This document shows positions 36,106-47,900 of a stretch of DNA of 64,000 nt, one piece after another. The DNA is from Selaginella moellendorffii. Taxonomy: Eukaryota > Streptophyta > Lycopodiopsida > Selaginellales > Selaginellaceae. The notes under the pieces were generated by a model. That model searched no databases, was not told the origin of the DNA, and was given only the letters and a program-made list of their open reading frames with translations. The stretch lies in the NCBI RefSeq assembly GCF_000143415.4, contig NW_003314262.1, forward strand, positions 857,878 through 921,877. The letters are read 5' to 3'. The number at the start of each line of letters is the position of its first letter. The stretch's first letter is position 1. The position numbers and the translations under genes are program-made.

Positions 36106-37250
36106 TGTAAGCCACAAATTTTTCCTTTCCAATTTGCTAGCTTACCTCGTCTATCCGACCAACTCTGCCTTGGCTTGTGCTAAGTTCCCTCGCCAAGGTT
36201 CCCGCGTATGGTACCAGCTCCTACTTGGTCCTACTTGGTTTCAGCTACTCACTGCACGAGCAACGGAGTGTTAGCCATCCATCTACGGATTCCCAAATCT
36301 CTCCCAATCCCCCTCCCTGGGTTAGACTAGACTTAAGGTTCAGCTACACTCCCCGCAGGCACAAGCAGCCAAGCACACCAAGCCTCTAGATTCCTAACAC
36401 CCCTTGGTACCAGAAGACTTGATCATGGGACCCTCTAAATCCCAAGTCTTGGGTGCAGCACTTGCTTCGGGACGTCGGGGCGAAACACCGTGGCCTAACG
36501 GCCCAGTATGGGTACCTCTACCCCCCCCACTTCCATCCCGAAGGGAAGGCCCAAGCTCCTAGGAAGGGCGAGGACCAATGAGCCACAAGGTACTCAAGTA
36601 GGGCACCACTCCACATGAGCCGGGAGCACCGCAGTCGGTTTCCCTTTCGGGAGTGGGAGCTGCTCTTGAGCACTTCCCTGGGTGGCCCCTCCGGCACCAC
36701 TCAAGCCCATGCTCACTCCCACCCAAGGCCCCTCGGCCCCAGTCTCAACCTCAAGTCAGTTTGGAAGCACCACTGGAGAGTTCCTTCAAGACTGGTTCCT
36801 GGACCTCACTATCCCTACTATACTTTTGGAACCCCCTGCAGCCCCCCCCCCAGGAGACGCACGCTTTGGGCTTTCACCCCTTGACCCGTATTAGTATTTG
36901 GACTTAGTCTCTGGCTCGATCTCGGACCTGATTTTGGATCTGACTTCGGATTCAGTCTCGGACTCGATCTCGGGCTCGATCTCGGACCCGATCTCGGACC
37001 GGACCTTGGACTCGACCTCGGACTCGGTCTCGGACCCAATTTCGGATCTCGGACTCCGTCTCGAACTCGGTCTCGAACTTGGACTCGAACTCGGTCCCTG
37101 AGTCGGTCTCGGACTCGATTCCGGACTCTATCTCGAACTCGGTCCTAGAGTCGGTCTTGGACTCGATCCTCGACTTGGTCCCATCCGATGAACTCTTTGT
37201 CATTTCGGTCAAGCTTTTGGGGATCCTTTATGGGGAGTTGGTTCCTTACA
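36106..37250 (-). repeat. Gypsy family-1 5' LTR, homologous to the LARD LTR
   Basis: On the minus strand it ends GGCTTACA against the primer-binding site. Its probable start is TGTAAGGAACC, at 37250. It contains, in LARD order, an inverted tandem array (36895-37185), the GGGTGAAAGCCCAAAGCGT block and a TTTGG...CCAAAAGTATAGTAGGG block. The array uses GAGTCC, GAGATC and GAGACC units. The 5' boundary is set where LARD internal sequence resumes to the right. Confidence 0.75.
36895..37185 (-). repeat. Tandem array in gypsy family-1 LTR
   Basis: Plus-strand text reads CTCGGACTCGATCTCGGAC and variants: a GAGTCC/GAGATC/GAGACC array on the minus strand, shorter and more mixed than arrays B and C. Confidence 0.9.
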
Positions 37251-40200
37251 CCTATAAAGGATGGGGAGGATCATAAGTTCCAAATATGAAAAAAATAGAT
37301 ATCTCATTAATGACAAAAAATACCATAGTAAAGTCGTGGGAAAGGTGTTCCTAAAAGAAAAAACTTTGGTATGAATACTATGGTGCAATGTTAATTGATA
37401 GTTGGCATGAAAAACAACTGCTTTGGTCTTGGGAAAGTAAACACAAGTGAAAAGTATCATGAGAGTAGACTTATAGAACTGATCCCAAGTGTCTCAAGGA
37501 GGCCTTAAAGTCAAGTTGGTTGGTTCATAAGAACCCTTTGCGGAAAGAATATTAATGGAAATGGGATTGGTATAGCCTCAGTTGGAAGGCATGCAATTTA
37601 AGTGTGTGGACCCAAATAATAATGAAGGTGTGAAAGCACTAATAATGAGTTATAGGACTTGACAACTATGAGGCGATTAAGCAAAATATGTAGCATAATT
37701 GATTGGATTGGTAGAACTTAACTTCCCAAAACTTTTTATTGGGATAAGAAGGTTAAATATATCCCATCGGGGGATAAATTGTTTATGTTGCAATATAGTA
37801 AGTTAATATCATAAAGGAAAATACTCATTATCAAAGAAGGCCATCATTGGGATATCTAAACACTCTAAAACACCAAAAAGTGGTGTTTGATATTATGAGG
37901 GCATTAAATAAAGCCCAATGGACTACGTCCCTAAAGAATAATGGATAAAAAGTGCTATTCAATATCCAAAGTTGTGAAGACAAGAGGAGTCTATTTATTC
38001 GAATTAGGCAAAGCCAAAAAGGATTTTGGCAAGGCTAATGACAGGCATATAAAGGTCCATAAGTAGCAATGTTAATCTTAATGTATGGGATTATGAGGTG
38101 AGCATATCCAGATTGAAGAACCACTCTCTAGGCTATCAGGTAAGTTCATCCCTAAGAATACTTGCTAAGGCATGGTAGAATGTGCAAAATTATCCTTCTA
38201 GTCAGGAGAAGAATAACCAAAGAAAACGTATGAGGCCATAATCAAGTAGTAAAGGGATAGAATCAAACTATAGTAATTGAAAGGCATAACAAAGAGTGAT
38301 TATGCAAGTTGGGAGTGGAAAATCAAGTAGGTGCTCAAAAGTGTTGTTACTGACAGTTATGATGCCATGGAGAGTCTAAAGTGTGGAATTATCCATGCTA
38401 GACTATATGCAAATTAAAAAGCTTGTGGAAGGAGAAACTTTAGCAAGCTAAGGGATAAAGTCCCTTCAAAGTTCCCAAGGACAATTTTAGGCAAGTTAGT
38501 ACATAGAAAAATAACTATAAATGGTTCATAGAACGTATAAAATCAGAGTGGTGTAGCAAAATTATGGACTTGAAGCTTACCATAAGGCGAGGCTATCAAG
38601 GTTGGGGAAGTAGTTCCCAAGCATTCAAAGATATGACTTTGAATGAAAATTAATGGTTAAGGACTTTCACGTTTATGCATGAAACCATGTTATGCTGGTC
38701 AAATGACTTGCTAAGCGAGATTGGCAAGTTAGGGGAATAAAGATTCTAATTGAAGGTGTTGACTTCAAAAAGGTTGGCCCATAGGGTCAAGTATGGAGGA
38801 GTTTATACATGATCACAGATTTGAAACTTGCCATAAGGCAAAGTTATCAAGGTTGGGGAAATAGTTCCCAAGCATTCAAAGAGATGGCTTTGAATGAAAA
38901 TTAATGGTTATAGACTTTCACTCTTATGCATGAAACCATATTATGTTAGTTAGATGACTTGCTAAGCAAAATTGGCAAACCAAAGAAACAAAGACCTTAA
39001 TTAAAGGCGTTAACTTCAAAAGGGGTGGCCTATGGGGCCAAGCATGGAGGAGTCTATACATGATCACAGATTTGTTAAGCGAGAGGATTTAGCAGTTTAG
39101 AGGAACTAAGTTCCTAAGCTATGATCCGAAGCACTCATTGAGTATAATTTTATGCACTGGCATGGGGAGTCACGCCAGGCATCTTAAGTGATGCCATCTA
39201 TAGATGCATATATGGAGGTTGGGTTTGAGTCCCAACCCTTTAATACTTGGGTTCAAGTCCCAACTCATTAAGGCATGGTGATGGTTTGGAATATGAGGTC
39301 ATTTATCTTTTGGTGGTCATAAATTCTCAATAAGGAGATTGGCTTGGGCACACCACTAAGTGAGGGATGTTCCAGAGTCATGATGCATGGTTAGATTACT
39401 TAGAGTGAAAGCTTGGTATATCTAAACTGAACACTTTGGTGTAAGTGGCACTAAAGATGTGGTGATTGAGATGGGGACACCCAATTTCAGTTATTATGAA
39501 CCCTTAGCAGGAAGGGCTAAGTTAGGTGTACCACCAAGTGTGGGGGATGCCCCTAGGGTCATGATCAACAACATAAAAGTCTAAAAGACCTAGTATTTAT
39601 TAGCAAACCTATAAGGTGTCAAGGCTAGATCATTAGGTGATCTTATGGCTAAATTAGGACAAGTTTTTATGAGGTTAAGGAATAAGGTTCCTAGTTTAAA
39701 ATATAAATTTGAACTATTAGTAATTATGTGGCTTGGTCAAAGTGACCAAGTGGGAAAGAAATCTAAGAGAAATGAACTGCAACAATGTAGTGGTATTGTG
39801 AATCCAAGAAAATAATATTTAAGAAAAGGACTTATAGGTGGGTCGTAAAGTTGAGCCGTGGATAGAGCTTATAGCAAAAAATGCTAAAGAGAGCTACTAG
39901 AAGTGAACACCCTCTAGACTTGGCAAAGCAGAACCTTTACTATAGAATTGAAAAGATATCTCAAGGATAAAGGTAGTGATCCTATATTCCATGGTGCAAC
40001 AATCAAAGGATAGTAGTAAAAGGTTAGTGGCTAAGATTGGGTTATGGAAATCATTAGAAGGAATCTAAATGGCAAAGTTAGGCAAGGAACACTCATGTGT
40101 TGAATGCTAACGAATTGTGGGAAAAGACATATGTTTTTAAAAATGGATTGCCAAATACTCCAATTTAGCAAAAGTAAAAAGCTCTAAAAGAGATGGAATA

Positions 40201-40437
40201 GTGAAGTTGCCAAATAACAAGACTATAAATAACCCTAGCACAAATTATGGATGAGTGGACTTATGCTAATAGTGGCATGAAATAAAAGAGAGGATGATGG
40301 TGCCCTCTAATAAAGAACTTCCTAAAATGGGAAAGTAGGGTTTGCATAACCAATGCAACATAAGGTGTCAGACACACCTAGGAAGTTGACTTTGAAAAGT
40401 CAAAATTAAAAGTTCTAAAGTGTGATAGTTATGTTGA
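37251..40437 (+). mobile_element. LARD internal region, 3' part of older copy A, decayed
   Basis: It resumes at the equivalent of about 26921 (AAAGGATGGGGAGGATCATAAG), only about 25 bp after where the left part at 24487 stops, and runs colinear with 26.92-29.89 kb. Many CG positions have become TG or CA. It contains a 250-bp tandem duplication (38569-39068). It ends at 40437 at a jump into inverted LTR sequence. No coding capacity. Confidence 0.8.
38569..39068 (+). repeat. Tandem duplication of about 250 bp in LARD internal region
   Basis: The segment starting CTTGAAGCTTACCATAAGGC (copy 1) is repeated from 38820 as TTTGAAACTTGCCATAAGGC (copy 2). Both run through TATCAAGGTTGGGGAA, TTCCCAAGCATTCAAAGA and ATACATGATCACAGAT. 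The B-C copy has one unit only. Confidence 0.85.
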
Positions 40438-40439
40438 TC

Positions 40440-41070
40440 CCCAAGTCTGAGTTCAACTAGAGTCCGAGGTCGAAGCCCATGACTGACATCCAAAGGTACC
40501 ACTGACATATTAGCCCTTTACAGGCCATGCCCATTCATCTTTGTTACATCGGTGATCCAACACCACTTGTATCACAGTCCCATCTCTCAAAGACTGAGCT
40601 ATCTGTTCATGATTGACCATCCCAGATCCACTCCTTAGCATCCTTAGGATGCCTACAGACATGGGGAACAACCTTCCCCAATATCACTTTTTCGATCCCC
40701 ACCAAGTCCCTTTCCGTCCATGGCTGTATTTGCCAACACTGCCATTGAGTTAAGGCTCAAAGGCCCACCATTGACTTCTAGGACTTCCTTGCCACATGAC
40801 CACATCCTTGGTCACCACATAAGAGGACCACTCCTNNNNNNNNNNNNNNNNNNNNNNNNNNNNNNNNNNNNNNNNNNNNNNNNNNNNNNNNNNNNNNNNN
40901 NNNNNNNNNNNNNNNNNNNNNNNNNNNNNNNNNNNTGGCCAAACTCGCTCCACTACAATCTTCCCCCTACTATAGCTTGGGAGCTCACCAAACCCCCTAG
41001 GGTCTAGAAGACGAATGCTTTGGGCTTTCACCTTCGGACTTGAACTCAGACTTAAACTCGGACTCAAACT
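40440..41070 (-). repeat. Inverted LARD LTR fragment, interrupted by assembly gap
   Basis: Plus-strand text is the reverse complement of the LTR body, for example CCATGCCCATTCATC, CCTTAGCATCCTTAGGATGCC and CTTTGGGCTTTCACC, followed by a short inverted array remnant (ACTCGGACTCAAACTC). A 100-N gap (40836-40935) falls inside it. Confidence 0.85.
40836..40935. other. Assembly gap (100 N)
   Basis: A run of exactly 100 N inside the inverted LTR fragment. This is a common placeholder size, so true length is unknown. Confidence 0.99.
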
Positions 41071-41074
41071 CAAC

Positions 41075-41126
41075 CAAGGCATGGAACACATCTATGTCAC
41101 CCATGTATGTGACAAGGATCCTCAGA
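41075..41126 (-). mobile_element. Captured gypsy family-1 gag snippet
   Basis: About 50 bp closely match 35285-35336 of the gypsy gag (the region encoding ILVTDMGDMDAFHA). The snippet sits at the centre of the inverted LTR pair. Confidence 0.7.
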
Positions 41127-41129
41127 CAA

Positions 41130-41893
41130 GGATTGGGATTGGGACGTGGTTTTGGTTTTGGTCTTGGTCTTGGACTCTTTATCGGCCTCAACCTCGGACT
41201 CTTATTCAAGTTTGAGTTCCAGTCTGAGGGTGAAAGCCTAAAGCATTCGTCTCCTAAACCCTAGGGGGTTTGGGGAGCTCTAAAAGTATAGTAGGGGGAG
41301 GATTGTAGTGGAGCGAGTTTGGCCAGGAAAGGCTAGTGTGACCAAAGAAGGATATACCCATATGTTGGGTGGTGATATAACCATTGAGGAGTATAAGGCT
41401 AGACTGAATATGGATAGACAAGTGGGGTAGCTTGCTGAAGTGTTCAAGAGTCAGCTCTAGCTCCCTCGGGGGATTGAATGGTCGATGCTCCCAATCTAAG
41501 TGTGGGTGGCACTACATACTTGGATACCTGGCATGGCTCATTAGAATCTTGCTCTAGCAACATGGGTAGGGCACCCAAAGGTGGAAGGTGAGGAGAGTAC
41601 CCATAAGGCTCATATAAAGTTGTGGTGTTTTGAAATGTTGTCCTAACAAAGATGAATGGGCATGGCCTTACTATAATAGGCTAATATGTTAGTGGTACCT
41701 TTGGATGTCAGTCATGGGATTGGATATATAGAGCACTGGGACCAAGTGCAAAGGTTGAGTGGCATAGATGCCATTCTCGGAGCAAATCCCTAAGTTTGGA
41801 ATAAGACTTATGGAAGTTGTGAGTAAGACTCCTTCAAGTGGTCGGATGTGTGGTTAAGGGACTAAAGTAGAATGGAAAATTTAGTCACTTACA
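41130..41893 (+). repeat. LARD LTR copy D, 5'-truncated
   Basis: Starts in a degraded array (GGTCTTGGTCTTGGACTC and similar), then the GAGGGTGAAAGCC block and LTR body. It has an internal deletion, since text jumps near 41645 from GAAATGTTGTCC to AAAGATGAATGGGC. It ends TCACTTACA at 41893. Confidence 0.8.
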
Positions 41894-44355
41894 CTATCCT
41901 TTTAGTTTGGAGGAGAATAACAAAAGAGAATGTGTAGGGCTGAAAACAAGTAATAAAGGGATAGAACCAAAATCATAGAAATCAAAGAGCATAATAACCA
42001 AAGGTGGTTATACAAGTTGGGAGTGGAGAATTAAATGGGTCCTTAAACATGTTGCTACTAACAATTGTGGTGCTAAAATGAGTCTAAAGTATAAAATTAC
42101 CCATGTTAGACCATATGGTAGTTAGGAAACTTATGAAAGAGGAAGCTTTAGCAAGCTAAGGGATAGAGTCCCTTCAATGTTTTCAATGTTCCCAATAATA
42201 ATTCTAGGTAAGTTAATATCTAAAATGCCAAGTGTAAATGGTTTATAAGAATGCACAAAATTAAAGTGGTGCAGCAAAAGCGTGATCTTGAAGATTGCCA
42301 TAAGGCGAGGCTATCAGGGTTAGGGAAATGGTTCCCGAGTGTTCAAATAGATGCTTTTGAATGAAAGTTGATGTTTGAGGACTTTCATGCTTATGCATAT
42401 AACCATGTTACACTAGTCAGGTGACTTGTTAAATGATGATGGCAAGTCAAAAGAACAAAGATCCTAGTTCAAGGTGTTGACTTCAAAAGGGGTGGCCCAT
42501 GATACCAAACATGGAAGATTCCATGCATGATCATAGGCTAATTAACTAGTTTGTCAAGTGGAAAGACTTGAAAGCTATGATGAACTAAGTTCCTAAGTTG
42601 TGATTTGTAACATGCCTTGGGTATAAGTTAATGCACTAGCATGGGGAATCATGTTAGGCATCTTGGGTGATGCCATCTGTAAATGTATATGCGGAGGTTA
42701 GGTTCGAGTCCCAACCCTTTAGTGTTTGGGTTCGAGTCCCAACTCACTAGGGTGTGGTGATGGTTTGTGTAGTGCACCTTATCTCTCTCCCCTTAAGCCA
42801 ACTGGAAAAGGGGTAATTGCTTGATGAGAGAGCCCTTAGTGGCTATTTTATCCCCATTTATCCCCCAAGGTTCCAAGGATCCATGGTGATAGTATATCCA
42901 AATCTCATCCCATGATCACATGTGCTATAGTTTGGATTATGAGGACACTTATTTTTCAGTGGTCATGGACTCTCAGTAAGGAGGCTAGCTTGGGCACATT
43001 GCCAAGTGGGGGATGCCCTAGAGTTGTGATGCACAATTAAATTGCTTAGTGTGAAAGCTCAATATATTTAACTTAAACACTTTAGCGCAAGTGGCACCAA
43101 AAATATGGTGAATGAGATAGGGATATGTAGTCTTAGTTACTATGGACCCTTGGCCTGAAGGGCTGGGTTGGGCACACTACCAAGTGTGTGGGATACGTTC
43201 GGGGTCGTGGTAAATAGTTTAGAGGTATAGTAGACCTAGTGCTTATTGGTAAACCCATTAAAATTTCTATATAGGATCACTAGGTGATTCCATGGCTGAT
43301 AGTTAAGGATAAGTTCCTTGGTGGGTTAGAGAATAATTCAAAGTAGTGATTTGAACAAATAATATAGTGTGACTTGGTCAAGGTGACCTTGTGGGAAGGA
43401 CACCTAAGGGAAATGAGCTGTGACAATGTAATGGTATAGTGAATTCAAGAATGTAGTCTCTAAGAAAGACATATGGGAAGGTCATAAAGTTTAGCTATGG
43501 ATAAAATCCATTATAGAAAATGCTAAAGAGACTTATTAAGAGTGAACACCCTTTGGACTTAGCAAAGCATAGACTTTGCTATGGAACTAAAAGAATACTT
43601 GGAGGTAATGATTCCATGTTATCTAGTGCAACAATCAAAAGATAGGAGCAAAAGATTAGTGGCCAAGAATGGGCTATAAAAATCATTAGAAGGAATCCAA
43701 ATGACAAGTTAGACAAAAAAACATCCATATAGTGGATGCTAATGGATTATGGGAAAGAAAATATATTTCTAATTAGGGATTCCTAAATGGTCTAATTTGG
43801 CAAAGGTGAAATCTCTAAGGGAGGGAGCAACAAGGTAGCTAAATGATACGGTTGTAGACAACCTTAACACAAATTACAGATAAATGGAACTTAGTGCCTG
43901 AAATGGCACAAAATACAAAAAAGGATGATGATGCCCTCAAGTAAAGAACTTTCTAGAATGGGGAAGTGGAGTTTGCACATGTGCAATATAAGATATTGGT
44001 GACACTTAAGAAATTGACTTGATAAGTAGTTCCTAAGTTTGATGATTATGTTGATAGAAGTTGAGACGACTTAGAACTAAGTAGTGGGATTGAGGTAAAG
44101 AAGATGTCTCTAACAAGTTTAGGGAGAACTAAACAAACATAGGAGAAAGACCATCACATGTGATCAAATAAGTTTCTAAGTTTAAAAAATTATGCTTCTT
44201 AAAGGATGGGTAAGGCATAATAAGCCTTTAGTGTCAAACCATTAATGAATATTAGCTTGGTGCTAAGGATGAAATGGTAATCCATGATAAGATTACTTTA
44301 TAAAATGATTTATCATTCAATAAAGATATTGAACTTTGTCTATGGGTGGTGGAGT
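41894..44355 (+). mobile_element. LARD internal region, internally deleted copy
   Basis: Joins LTR D directly to the equivalent of 27894 (CTATCCTTTTAGTTTGGAGGAGAATAA), so the primer-binding site and about 1.6 kb are missing. It then runs colinear to the 3' end and keeps what looks like the original end (AAGGATGGGTAAGGC through GGGTGGTGGAGT, a purine-rich stretch) before LTR E. A 162-bp insertion lies at 42768-42929. Confidence 0.8.
42768..42929. mobile_element. Small 162-bp insertion with 5-bp target duplication
   Basis: Absent from the other two internal copies (compare 28735 and 39290). It is flanked by GTTTG at 42763-42767 and 42930-42934. Ends read TGTAGTGCAC and GTGCTATA, a weak inverted similarity. 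Non-coding; the class is undetermined (small MITE-like or LTR-derived). Confidence 0.6.
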
Positions 44356-45880
44356 TGTGAGACATAAATCCCTAAGTCCCAAAGTGGACTCAAGAGGGTG
44401 CCACATGGTAGTGGCCAAAATAGAAGCCAAACTCTTGGACTAAAAACTTCGACTCGAAAAGCAAGAGTGGAACTCCTAATGAAGTCTCGAAGAACGAGTA
44501 TGAAGCAATTAATAAATGATCCTCTAGAAAAGGGATACAAAAGGATCAATACATAACATATGGAAGTGTCAAGATAGAGTCTGACATGGACCCGAAATGA
44601 AGTCTGAGAAGGAGTCCAAGAAGGAGTCTGAAAAGGAGTTTGAGATGGAGTCTAAGGAGGAGTTTGAGAAGGAGTTTAGAGATGGAGTCCAAAACGGAGT
44701 TTGAGAAGGAATCTGAGATGGAGTCCAAGGAGTTTAAGATGGAGTTTGAGAAGGAGTTCGAGATAGAGTCAGAGAACGAGTTGGAGATGGAATTCAAGAA
44801 GGAATATAAGATGGAATATGAGAAGGGGATTGAGACTAGGACCAAGACTAAGACCAAGACTAAGACCAAGACCGAGATTGGGGCTGAGACTGAGTTTGAG
44901 CTTGAGTCCAAGTCCGCAAAGTGATCATCTCCTAAACCTTAGGTGAGCTCCAAAAGTATAGTAGGGGGGAAGACTTTAGTGGAACCAGCTTGGGTAGGAA
45001 AGGTTAGTGTCACCAAGGAAGGCTATACCCATGTGGTGGGTGATGATATAACCACTGAGGAGTCCAAGACTAAAGTGAACATTTACAAATAAATGTGGTA
45101 ATTTGGTGAAGTATTCAAGAGCAGGCTATAGCTCCCCCAGGAAATCGAATAATCAATGTTCCCAATGTAGGTGTGGATGGCATTACCTACTTGGATACCT
45201 GGCATGGCTCATTAAAACTTCACTCTAGCCATATGGCCAGAAGCAAAAGATGGGGAGAATACCCACGAGGCTTGTATTGGGTTGTAGTGTTTCAAAATGT
45301 TGTCCCAAAGTCCCAAATTGTGGAAAAGAAGAAGAGCAATCCTCTTGTGTAGTGACCAAGGATATGGTTATATGGTAGGGAAGTCCCTGAGGTCAATAGG
45401 ACTAAGTGATCAGTCTTCGGGCCCTGACATAATGGTAGTATTACCGATCACGGCCATGGACAAAAAGGGACTTAGTGGGAACTAAAAAAGGGATATTGGG
45501 GAAAGTTATTCCCTATGTCTCTAAGCATTGTAAAGATGCTAATGTGTGGTAATGGAATGACCCTTCATAGACAGATGGCCTAGTTTTTGGGAAATGACTA
45601 TAGTATGGATGGTCTTGGACTACCCACGAGACAAAAATGAATGGCTATAGCCTTAGTGTAATGAGCTAATATATCAATGGTACTATTGGGTGTCTGTTGT
45701 GGGATTGAACATGTGGAGCACTTGGACCAAGTGCAAAGGATGAGTGGCATAAATGCCATTCACAAAGTTAGCATATCCCCAAGTCAAGAATAAGACTTAT
45801 GAAGGTTGTGAGTGAAATTCCTCCAAGTAGTCAAAAGTGGGTTAAATGATTAAAGTAAAAAAAAAAATTAGTTGCTTACA
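44356..45880 (+). repeat. LARD LTR copy E
   Basis: A 1525-bp LTR that starts TGTGAGACATAAATCCC and ends GTTGCTTACA. The array (44575-44925) is short and strongly degraded: GAGTTTGAGAAGGAG units, then AAGACTAAGACC. It is the right LTR of the deleted copy that begins at LTR D. Confidence 0.85.
44575..44925 (+). repeat. Degraded tandem array in LTR E
   Basis: Units derived from GAGTCC/GAGATG have drifted to GAGTTT, GAGAAG and AAGACC. It corresponds in position to the arrays of LTRs B and C. Confidence 0.85.
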
Positions 45881-46245
45881 CACGCAAAACCATTGGAATA
45901 ACAACTAAAGCCTTTCCATCTAGAATTCTTTTAGCATTCAAGAACTTCTTCATATTGGCTAGCCAAGCCAGACAGTCATCCATGCCAGCATCACCCAAAA
46001 AAGCTAGAAGTTTGAGCCGATCCACCAAAAAAGTCTTATTTAGAGCACCACCACTGCCAACCTCAAATGCCTCAACACACCCATGCATGATAGCTATCAT
46101 GCTATGCATCTCTTTTTGCATCTTTTTTTAGTTTTTATTGAGGACTTGCAACTTATGAACAATATCATGGATAGTTTAAACCTTTGCAACTTTATTGGCA
46201 CCACCATTTACATTAGGATTCCAGCATTCATCTTGGTCAGCCATC
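45881..46245 (-). pseudogene. Retrotransposon gag fragment, third gypsy-like family
   Basis: A minus-strand ATG at 46245 opens MADQDECWNPN, soon broken by stops. It continues as VDRLKLLAFLGDAGMDDCLAW, which resembles the gag start of plant Ty3-type elements, up to the end of LARD LTR E. A degraded primer-site-like TAGTATCAAATGGAGG lies just upstream of the ATG. The rest of the element is absent. Confidence 0.55.
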
Positions 46246-47055
46246 ACAATTAACCTCCATTTGATACTAATGTTATGACCTGGGGCTAAATAACAAGACA
46301 AAGAGGCCTAAATTATACTATGCCTCCTCTTAGAGTTCCTCACCACCCAACCACCCCTAATCTATCTCAAAAGATCCACTATATTGCTACTCCATTGTGA
46401 GCCCTTAAGGTTAAATTCTTTACCCTAAGTCCATGCTTTAATATACCCTTGTACCCCATATTGACTATATGGTCAAAGCTAGCATCTAACATGAATCCAT
46501 GCTTTGGCTGAAGGGATTTTACCTAGGGTATGGAAAATTCTTTAAACTGTTCATGATTTATAGTATAAATAAACTAGAACCTAAATAATTCATAAATTAA
46601 AATTAATTTAATTATAAGTATTTATTAGGTGGCACTATTAATATATTATATATATTTTAAATTAGAATTAATTTTAAAAGTAAGTTGAATACATTTAAAT
46701 TAGGTTATTATATATCTGAATAAGTTCATAAGTTCAAAAATTAAAGTAGAAAATATATTTTCTGATTTATTGATTATTTGAGCAATATATTCCAAAATTT
46801 TGATCTAAAAGTCACTTTGATAGTGACTAAAGCTCTTTTAAAAAATAGTACATAAAAAATCAATATAAAAAATTATTATGAATATGCCACTATGCGAAGG
46901 CTTACAATGAAGATGATGAGCCTTTGGGACCTCAAGTCCAGTGTCCCTAGCAGTGACCACCACAAGCAAAAACTAGTTCGCATTAGTTTTATGACCAAGT
47001 TTTTCTTAGATTTTCTAGTGTGGGCGAGTGTCCTACATTATGACTGTTTTGGCTG
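46246..47055. other. AT-rich decayed sequence
   Basis: Long AT-rich stretches (46540-46880). No coding domain, RNA gene or repeat end was recognised. Confidence 0.4.
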
Positions 47056-47900
47056 AGGGGGAGTATGGGGAGAACGCCATAGGATGGGACAACTGGAGCA
47101 CCATGAGACACCATGGAAAGCTAGAGTATATAGAGAGAGTGCTTGATGTGACATTTATCATGCTCCTTTTTCTGTTTCCAATAGGATGATCTTTCAAGGA
47201 CTTTTTTAGCCACTGACAAACATTAACTATGTTGTACAAGTCTCTGTAAATCCTGTAAATCCAGGTGTAGGTTTTGTTCGTGCACCAGTTTCTGTTCTTT
47301 CTTCCCGAGAAAACTTTTAACCTTGGAGTGCAGTTTAGCATGCTCATTGATCACGTGAGGCCTATATAAGAGATGCTGCAGGTTGAGATAAACACCATCT
47401 CATCTTCTTTTGCTGGCCTTGATTCACTTGTAAGCTAGTTGTAAAGGTAGTCAGTCACTCATGTCTTTCTGAGGAACGTCATTAAAAGAATCAAGCATTT
47501 ATTAAAAGAGTGACTCTGCTGTTGCTGCCAGACTCGCAGACACAGACTCGTATGTCAGTGCACAAAGTTGTACTTGGTGATGTCTTGGGACTTGCTTAAA
47601 AGGAATTTGGGAACACAAGGTTAGTGAATGCATGTTTTATAAAACTATTCTCTGTTCTTTGTTGCACAATGAAACGAGTGTATGTAATAGTGTTATCTCT
47701 TGCCTATTCAAATTCTATATTTATCTTTTATATTTTGATTTAGTATGTGCCTTGTCTTCTGCCGTCGAGAAGACGAGGTAACCGAGAAATCTACGTAGCT
47801 CGCATGTCCATTAGCATGGTCAAAAACTGTGGCGTTGTAGCTTGCAGTAACCAAGCTTCAATTGATCTCGTGGATAGTCCTGCCAACAAATATTGTCACC
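47056..47900 (+). repeat. Possible solo LTR of an old retrotransposon
   Basis: A polypurine-like GAGGGGGAG at about 47055-47063 is followed by TGGGGAGAAC. A TATA-like CCTATATAAGAGATGC lies at 47360, and then a pyrimidine-rich leader-like stretch. This order resembles an LTR after a polypurine tract. I found no second copy, target duplication or clear right end, so boundaries are approximate. Confidence 0.3.
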
